This document shows positions 59,082-64,000 of a stretch of 64,000 nucleotides of DNA, one piece after another. The notes beneath the pieces were generated by a model, which ran no database searches, was not told the origin of the DNA, and saw nothing but the letters and a program-made list of their open reading frames with translations. The translations under genes and the position numbers were made by a program. Source of the DNA: Rhodospirillaceae bacterium (GTDB taxonomy: Bacteria; Pseudomonadota; Alphaproteobacteria; Rhodospirillales; Rhodospirillaceae); assembly GCA_029243545.1 (NCBI GenBank), contig JAQWRV010000013.1, forward strand, positions 62,001-126,000. Direction: 5' to 3'. The stretch's first letter is position 1, and each line of letters opens with the position of its first letter.

Positions 59082-60416
59082 TCACAGCACCTTTTTGAGG
59101 CCGGCGACGAGGGCATCCACGCAGGCTTCTGTTGTCATTTCAGTGGCAGCAACGAGGAGCACATTACTGAGCTCTTCATACTGCGGATAAAAGCGCGAAG
59201 CCGGTACACCCGCGAGAATGCCCTTCACCGCTAGCTCATCAACGACGTCGGCCGCTGGTTTCGGCAAGGTCACAGCAAACTCATTGAAAAAGTTTTGTGG
59301 CACCACCTTGACACCAGCAAGCACGCCAACGCGCTCGGCCAAGGTCACTGCATTGGCATGGTTAATCGCTGCAAGCTTGGTAAAGCCTGCTTCGCCAAGA
59401 AGTGTCACGTGAATGGAGAAGGCCAAGGCGATCAGGCCCGAATTTGTGCAGATGTTGGATGTGGCTTTCTCCCGCCGTATATGCTGCTCCCGTGTCGATA
59501 GGGTGAGGACAAAACCGCGTCGACCGTCTTCGTCTGTGGTTTCACCACACAATCGGCCAGGCATCTGCCGGATGAATTTCTCTCGTGTCGCAAACAGGCC
59601 AACGCCGGGTCCACCGAACGATGCAGGACCGGCAAGAGATTGCCCTTCGCCAACAACAATATCAGCGCCCATGGTTCCGGGCGCCGTCACCAAACCAAGA
59701 GACACTGGCTCCGCCACGCAGACAACGAGCAATACACCGTGGCTATGGCATTCCTCAGCCAATGGGGACAGATCAACCAGATGACCAAAGAAACCAGGGT
59801 TTTGAACCACCACACAGGCAAGGTCATCGTCGATGCGGCCAATCAGATCTTCAATACCGATGGGGTCCGGCGCCAGACATTCGATCGTTAACCCAATATG
59901 CTTGAGTTGGGTTTGGGTCACATCCCGGTAGTGAGCATGAACACCTCCTGACACAAGAATTTTGTTCCGCTTGGTGACGCGGCAAGCCATGGCTGCTGCT
60001 TCGGCACAACCCGTGGCGCCGTCGTACATGGATGCGTTGGCCACTTCCATATCCGTCATCAGTGCCACTTGCGTCTGGAACTCGAAAATCGTCTGCAAGG
60101 TGCCTTGGCTGATTTCCGGCTGGTAAGGCGTGTATGCCGTTAAAAACTCGCCCCGCTGAATAAGGTAATCCAGCGATGCAGGGGTGTGGTGGCGATAGTT
60201 GCCGGCACCGAGAAAGGATGGCGCATCGGCACAGGAAATATTCTCCCTGGCGAATGCAGTTAGCGCTTGCTCGACCTCAAGTTCACCTTGGTGATCTGGC
60301 AAATCGAAACTTAGGTCTCCGGTTGGCAACTCAGAAAAGAGTGCGTCTACGGAATCAACACCAATGGTGGACAGCATGGCGCCGCGGTCAGCTTCAGTGA
60401 GGGGTAAATAACGCAT
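59082..60416 (-). CDS. gcvPA: Glycine dehydrogenase (decarboxylating) subunit 1
   Basis: The 444-aa protein begins [15 protein letters not shown] as in other GcvPA proteins. [19 protein letters not shown] and [14 protein letters not shown] are at about 70-105, with [10 protein letters not shown] and [10 protein letters not shown] later. The fold resembles a PLP enzyme without the PLP lysine, and it pairs with GcvPB to make a working P-protein. AAGGA site. It sits 12 bp after gcvH; its end meets the gcvPB start. Confidence 0.96.
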   Translation of the reverse strand: MRYLPLTEADRGAMLSTIGVDSVDALFSELPTGDLSFDLPDHQGELEVEQALTAFARENISCADAPSFLGAGNYRHHTPASLDYLIQRGEFLTAYTPYQPEISQGTLQTIFEFQTQVALMTDMEVANASMYDGATGCAEAAAMACRVTKRNKILVSGGVHAHYRDVTQTQLKHIGLTIECLAPDPIGIEDLIGRIDDDLACVVVQNPGFFGHLVDLSPLAEECHSHGVLLVVCVAEPVSLGLVTAPGTMGADIVVGEGQSLAGPASFGGPGVGLFATREKFIRQMPGRLCGETTDEDGRRGFVLTLSTREQHIRREKATSNICTNSGLIALAFSIHVTLLGEAGFTKLAAINHANAVTLAERVGVLAGVKVVPQNFFNEFAVTLPKPAADVVDELAVKGILAGVPASRFYPQYEELSNVLLVAATEMTTEACVDALVAGLKKVL

Positions 60417-60428
60417 CGGGGAGTCCTT

Positions 60429-60809
60429 TTAAGCGTCAAGTTCTTTGAGGTAAGTGTCATAAGCAGCTTGATCCATGAGGCCATCAATCTCAGCGGCATC
60501 GGCTAAAGTCATTTTGAAAAACCAGCCTTCGCCAGCGGGATCTGTATTGACCGTGTCAGGCGCGTCACCCAGAGCTCCATTGCCTTCCGTCACGGTACCT
60601 GTGGCAGGGGCATATACCTCACTGGCGGCCTTAACGGATTCTACGACTGCCGCCTCAACACCCTTGGAAACAGATTTTCCGCCCTCTGGAACCTCCACGA
60701 AAACGATGTCACCGAGTTGGCTCTGGGCGTAATCAGTAATGCCCACAGTGGCGACGTCATCATCAACACTTATCCACTCGTGATCTTTTGTGTAACGAAC
60801 GTTAGTCAT
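60429..60809 (-). CDS. gcvH: Glycine cleavage system H protein
   Basis: The 126-aa lipoyl-domain protein has its lipoylated Lys in VESVKAASE (about residue 60). The YTKDHEWI start and the [13 protein letters not shown] beta strands are typical. It carries the aminomethyl group between the P and T proteins. Its ATG overlaps the gcvT stop by ATGA, so translation is coupled. Confidence 0.97.
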   Translation of the reverse strand: MTNVRYTKDHEWISVDDDVATVGITDYAQSQLGDIVFVEVPEGGKSVSKGVEAAVVESVKAASEVYAPATGTVTEGNGALGDAPDTVNTDPAGEGWFFKMTLADAAEIDGLMDQAAYDTYLKELDA

Positions 60810-61945
60810 TGAACTCCCCTGAAATAACGGTGCGGAAAAAACGGCATGGCGACGACTTCGGCTTCCATGGCCTTGCCACGTACGATGAGATGAAGACAGG
60901 TTCCCGATGCGGCATACGTCTTCGCTACATAGCCCATAGCGACCGGCCCCCCTACGGATGGCCCGAAGCCACCGGACGTGACTGCGCCAACCGCTTGACC
61001 CTCTGGTGTTTCGATAATTGTACCTTCACGTGCAGGCGCGCGGCCTAAAGGTTTAAGGCCTACACGCTGACGTGGCGGCCCTTCATTAAGCTCCCGCAGA
61101 ATTCTCTCGTCCCCTGGAAAACCACCTTCCGCGCGGCGGCGTTTGCCGATTGACCACGTTAGGTCCGCTTCGATGGGTGACGTGTCCTCATCCAGATCAT
61201 GACCATAGAGACATAGACCGGATTCAAGACGGAGAGAATCCCTTGCACCTAGGCCAATGGGCTCTACATCAGGATGATCAATAAGTTCTTGAGCAAACGC
61301 CGCAGCCGACGCCGTGGGAATCGAGATTTCGAATCCGTCTTCACCAGTGTATCCACAACGGGAGACAACACAGTCGGCGCCAGCCAACATGACGGGGCGG
61401 AATGACATGAAGGGCATTTCCGTACAGCCTGAATCAAACGTCGCCAAGACACCCGCAGCTTTAGGCCCCTGAAGGGCAAGCAGCGCGTGTGTATCTTTTC
61501 GTTCAAGGATCATACGGCCGTTGAGTATGGATTTTATGAGAGCGTAGTCTTTGTCTTTGCGCGCCGCGTTGACGACCAAGTGAAGTCGGTCCGACGCACC
61601 GTTAACCGGACGCGCGACCATGAGGTCATCGACAATGCCCCCGTTCTCATTCAGCAATTGGGTGTAGCGGATGCGTCCCGGTTTAAGCGCCAGCAATTCT
61701 CCCGGCACCAACTCCTCCAAAGCCACCGCAATATTGTCGCCAACCAGGTCCGCCTGCCCCATGTGAGAGACATCGAACAGACCCGCCGCCTTGCGTGTGT
61801 GGAGGTGTTCTCTAAGGACGCCGAGTGGAAACTGAACCGGCATGCTGTAACCAGCAAAGGTCACCATTTTTCCACCCAGGGTGCGATGGAGCGCATCAAG
61901 GGGCGTTGTTGTTAGAGGGACTTCAGCAGGAGCGGTATAAGGCAC
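60806..61945 (-). CDS. gcvT: Glycine cleavage system aminomethyltransferase (T protein)
   Basis: The 379-aa tetrahydrofolate-dependent enzyme releases ammonia and makes methylenetetrahydrofolate. [15 protein letters not shown] is near residue 26, followed by [21 protein letters not shown] with the folate-binding acidic residue region, and [14 protein letters not shown]. Start GTG at 61945, preceded by GAGAG. First gene of the operon, about 65 nt after a tandem glycine riboswitch that should turn it on when glycine is plentiful. Confidence 0.96.
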   Translation of the reverse strand: MPYTAPAEVPLTTTPLDALHRTLGGKMVTFAGYSMPVQFPLGVLREHLHTRKAAGLFDVSHMGQADLVGDNIAVALEELVPGELLALKPGRIRYTQLLNENGGIVDDLMVARPVNGASDRLHLVVNAARKDKDYALIKSILNGRMILERKDTHALLALQGPKAAGVLATFDSGCTEMPFMSFRPVMLAGADCVVSRCGYTGEDGFEISIPTASAAAFAQELIDHPDVEPIGLGARDSLRLESGLCLYGHDLDEDTSPIEADLTWSIGKRRRAEGGFPGDERILRELNEGPPRQRVGLKPLGRAPAREGTIIETPEGQAVGAVTSGGFGPSVGGPVAMGYVAKTYAASGTCLHLIVRGKAMEAEVVAMPFFPHRYFRGVQ

Positions 61946-62009
61946 AGAAAACTCTCACACTCTATCAAAACAACGGAGTCGCCACCGACCACGGTTTTCA
62001 CCATGATCA

Positions 62010-62216
62010 ATGCCCTCCTCTGTCGATATACCTGAGAGTTTGGCCGGCAATAAGTGGAGCCAGCTTTCCCCGTCGGTGAGTTGAAACGCCCACAGGGCGG
62101 TTCACCTACTTTCCAGAGTCCCCTACCCCTACGGTCCTGTTGCCTGAGAGATTCCGAGGGCGGTTGCTCCTTCGGCGCCAAACTACCTCGTCACTTTGAG
62201 GCGTTCGAACTCTTCC
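62010..62216 (-). ncRNA. Tandem glycine riboswitch upstream of gcvT
   Basis: Two aptamers are seen on the minus strand. Aptamer 1 (about 62213-62115) has P1 strands AGAGTTC and GGACTCT, the GCCGAAGGAGCAA core and CTCTCAGG (62150-62143). A short linker leads to aptamer 2 (about 62100-62012), with CACCGACGGGGAAAG, a CCGGCC helix and a second CTCTCAGG (62038-62031). This is the class architecture of glycine-binding riboswitches. A GTCG-GTGG-CGAC hairpin between the aptamers and the gcvT start may be part of the expression platform. The rest of 61946-62274 holds no gene. Confidence 0.95.
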
Positions 62217-62274
62217 ACGGGGGTGTGCCGGGACATCCTGCTTAGACCGAGTCAGATGGCCCCGTCAACGTTGG

Positions 62275-62796
62275 TTAACGGTTCCGCGATCGATTGTACC
62301 CAAGTTGTTCATCAGTAAGCTGAAATCCAAGATAGACGTCATAGGCCGCAGCCGTGACGCGGTCTTCGAGGGGGATAAAAATGCGGATATTCGACTCGGC
62401 GATTCGGTTGCGGCGAGCGCCACTATTAGGAATATTGTGACGGCGGGTAAATATTTTCTTTCCTGCAGGTTCAGGGTGGAACCTTGGCAAAGCAACAAAG
62501 TAATACAGATCGATATTTCCGGGTTCGACCGCTGGGCCGCCGCTCACGATGATATCCATGTCCATTGACACCTCGACCCCATCGTCATCGAAGGAGCACG
62601 TCCCTTCAAAGGACACAATTTCTGCTTGATATGCGATATCGGTAATATCTTGTCCGCCGCCGGGGCCAAACACGGTGAATCCGGCAGTAACGGAGTCAAT
62701 TCGAATATTGGGACACGGCGGCACCGGCTCTATTGCGCATCCCGAAAGAGCTGCGGCTAGGATCGAAAAGACAAGGAGAGCGAGGTATTTTTTCAC
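62275..62796 (-). CDS. Lipoprotein of unknown function
   Basis: The protein has 173 aa with a lipobox signal peptide (AALSGCAIEP), so it is probably anchored in the outer membrane. The mature domain is beta-rich with two further Cys (VPPCPN, GTCSFDDD) that may bridge, and an acidic VEVSMDMDIIVSGG strand. No family recognised. Start GTG at 62796. It is the first minus-strand gene upstream of the riboswitch. Confidence 0.7.
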   Translation of the reverse strand: MKKYLALLVFSILAAALSGCAIEPVPPCPNIRIDSVTAGFTVFGPGGGQDITDIAYQAEIVSFEGTCSFDDDGVEVSMDMDIIVSGGPAVEPGNIDLYYFVALPRFHPEPAGKKIFTRRHNIPNSGARRNRIAESNIRIFIPLEDRVTAAAYDVYLGFQLTDEQLGYNRSRNR

Positions 62797-62844
62797 AGAT
62801 AAAACCTAGTCAATAAAACACTTATAAGTGGGCGCAAGCTCAGT

Positions 62845-63114
62845 CTAGAGTTTGCCGTACGTTCCGTCACAAAACGGACTTTTACAGGTCGCTTTGCAAC
62901 CACATAAATACAAGGCCCCGTCTTTATCCGCCGCATACTCAAGTGGGACAAAACCCGTCCCTTTATGTGAGCCGTCACAAAAAGGCTGCGTCGCGCTGCG
63001 ACCACAGGAACACCACCAGTATTTTTTGCCAGATTCCACGTCTACAGCGAAGGGAGCCTTTTGAACGACCACAGCTTCGTCGGCAGGTATTGAGGCACTA
63101 GATGTGTCGGACAT
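62845..63114 (-). CDS. Double CDGSH-type iron-sulfur protein
   Basis: The 89-aa protein holds two CDGSH motifs. The first reads CSCGRSATQPFCDGSHKG (about 33-50) and the second CGCKATCKSPFCDGTYG (about 70-86); each is a C-x-C-x(n)-S/T-x-PFCDG-S/T-H/Y pattern. The second has Tyr in place of the last ligand His, so it may bind its cluster differently. Redox or Fe-S transfer role is inferred. Divergent from ispH. Confidence 0.9.
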   Translation of the reverse strand: MSDTSSASIPADEAVVVQKAPFAVDVESGKKYWWCSCGRSATQPFCDGSHKGTGFVPLEYAADKDGALYLCGCKATCKSPFCDGTYGKL

Positions 63115-63241
63115 GGGGTCGGCCTTTTTTGACTGGGCTATTTCTGCTAAGGGATCGGCCTAACGCCTCATCAGCTTCGGCCACCCCCCTGAGCGCTGAA
63201 CAACCATAACGGCCTAAGCCCAGAGACTCTAGATTCAATGC

Positions 63242-63255
63242 GGCCCGAAGGGGCC
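63242..63255. other. GC-rich hairpin upstream of ispH
   Basis: GGCCC-GAAG-GGGCC lies 18 bp before the ispH ATG and could form a short stable hairpin in its leader. It is too short to assign a function. Confidence 0.3.
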
Positions 63256-63273
63256 ATAGAAATTCGGTCTGAT

Positions 63274-64000
63274 ATGACAAAGCCTGCTTTAACAATCCTT
63301 CTTGCCGGGCCACGCGGCTTCTGCGCCGGCGTCGACCGCGCGATCTTAATTGTCGAAAAGGCCTTGGAAGCCCATGGTGCGCCAATCTATGTGCGCCACG
63401 AAATCGTGCACAATCGTTTTGTCGTTGAAAACCTTGAGGCTAAAGGCGCCGTGTTCGTCGAGGAACTCGATCAGGTGCCAGACGGGGTTCCTGTCGTATT
63501 TTCCGCTCATGGTGTGCCCAGGTCCGTGCCAGCTGAAGCCGAGGCCCGCAACTTGAATTATATTGATGCAACCTGCCCGCTTGTCTCCAAAGTTCATTTT
63601 GAAGCTGAACGTCATCACCGCAGGCGGCGGCAGACCATATTAATAGGCCACGCCAACCATCCTGAGGTTGTCGGCACAATGGGGCAGGTCCCGGAGGGTT
63701 CAATGGTTCTCGTCGAGACCGTTGAGCAGGCGGAAAACATTTCGCCGGCGGATCCTTCAAATCTGGCATTCGTAACCCAGACGACACTATCGGTTGATGA
63801 CACAATGGATATTGTTGACGTCTTGAGGCGGCGCTTTCCCGATATCGTCGGACCGCGAAAAGAAGATATATGCTATGCTACCACTAACCGCCAAAACGCC
63901 GTTAAAGCCATTGCTGCAAGATGCGATATGCTCGTGGTGATTGGTGCCGCTAATTCATCCAACTCTACGCGACTGGTTGAAGTTGGCATTAAGTCAGGGT
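63274..64000 (+). CDS. ispH: 4-hydroxy-3-methylbut-2-enyl diphosphate reductase (3' end cut off by window)
   Basis: About 242 codons are visible. The enzyme makes IPP and DMAPP in the MEP pathway using a 4Fe-4S cluster. The cluster Cys residues are in [19 protein letters not shown] and ICYATTNRQ; histidines appear in FSAHGVP and [10 protein letters not shown]. The [10 protein letters not shown] element holds the usual catalytic Thr region. The ATG at 63274 was taken as the start because [19 protein letters not shown] matches family N-termini. The gene continues past the right edge. Confidence 0.95.
   Translation, partial: MTKPALTILLAGPRGFCAGVDRAILIVEKALEAHGAPIYVRHEIVHNRFVVENLEAKGAVFVEELDQVPDGVPVVFSAHGVPRSVPAEAEARNLNYIDATCPLVSKVHFEAERHHRRRRQTILIGHANHPEVVGTMGQVPEGSMVLVETVEQAENISPADPSNLAFVTQTTLSVDDTMDIVDVLRRRFPDIVGPRKEDICYATTNRQNAVKAIAARCDMLVVIGAANSSNSTRLVEVGIKSG

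Overview
The window reads as chromosome of an alphaproteobacterium of moderate GC content. Three gene orders support this: mutY / DUF721 (DciA-like) / DsbA-like thioredoxin / smc; a separate F0 ATP synthase cluster atpI-atpB-atpE-b'-b with no F1 genes attached; and a split glycine dehydrogenase (gcvPA, gcvPB) led by a tandem glycine riboswitch. No phage, integrase, intact IS element, CRISPR array, rRNA or tRNA was seen. Genus cannot be fixed from the sequence alone.

Layout. 0-2.8 kb: truncated Lrp/AsnC regulator divergent from cysE, a sulfotransferase gene remnant, and a beta-lactamase-fold serine hydrolase. 2.7-11.3 kb: a minus-strand envelope copper-handling run (small periplasmic protein, TolC-like lipoprotein, multicopper oxidase, YcnI/DUF1775 protein, CopC-CopD-YtkA fusion), followed by two ABC-2 permeases without an ATPase. 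11.4-30 kb: an accessory catabolic region with SDRs, an isochorismatase-like hydrolase, an old-yellow-enzyme-type flavoprotein joined to a cytochrome c gene, a glutaredoxin-DinB fusion, a tandem alpha/beta-hydrolase lacking both nucleophile serines, an AllA-like protein, MetY, quinone-oxidoreductase-type MDRs, a HAD hydrolase and two MFS transporters.

30-38.3 kb: a long minus-strand run coding for an FAD oxidoreductase, an exported protein, two tandem paralogues of an unrecognised family, an exported NTF2-like protein, a cytochrome c fused to GLUG repeats, a Tat-exported beta-propeller and a membrane-anchored NAD(P)-binding protein. This is the best candidate here for an undescribed system, possibly an exported redox pathway. 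38.4-46.3 kb: orphan DUF1800 protein, AcuI/YhdH-type reductase, peptide-type ABC binding protein, malic enzyme and MutY.

46.3-57.4 kb: conserved housekeeping core (DciA-like, DsbA-like, Smc, F0 ATP synthase). Two decaying genes, MipA/OmpV and an unidentified one, lie inside the otherwise conserved dciA-dsbA-smc interval. 57.5-64 kb: glycine cleavage operon gcvT-gcvH-gcvPA-gcvPB under a glycine riboswitch, a lipoprotein, a double-CDGSH iron-sulfur protein and the 5' part of ispH.

The window is compact. Three convergent gene pairs share a 4-bp overlap of their stop codons, and many same-strand neighbours are 3-30 bp apart or overlap by ATGA.
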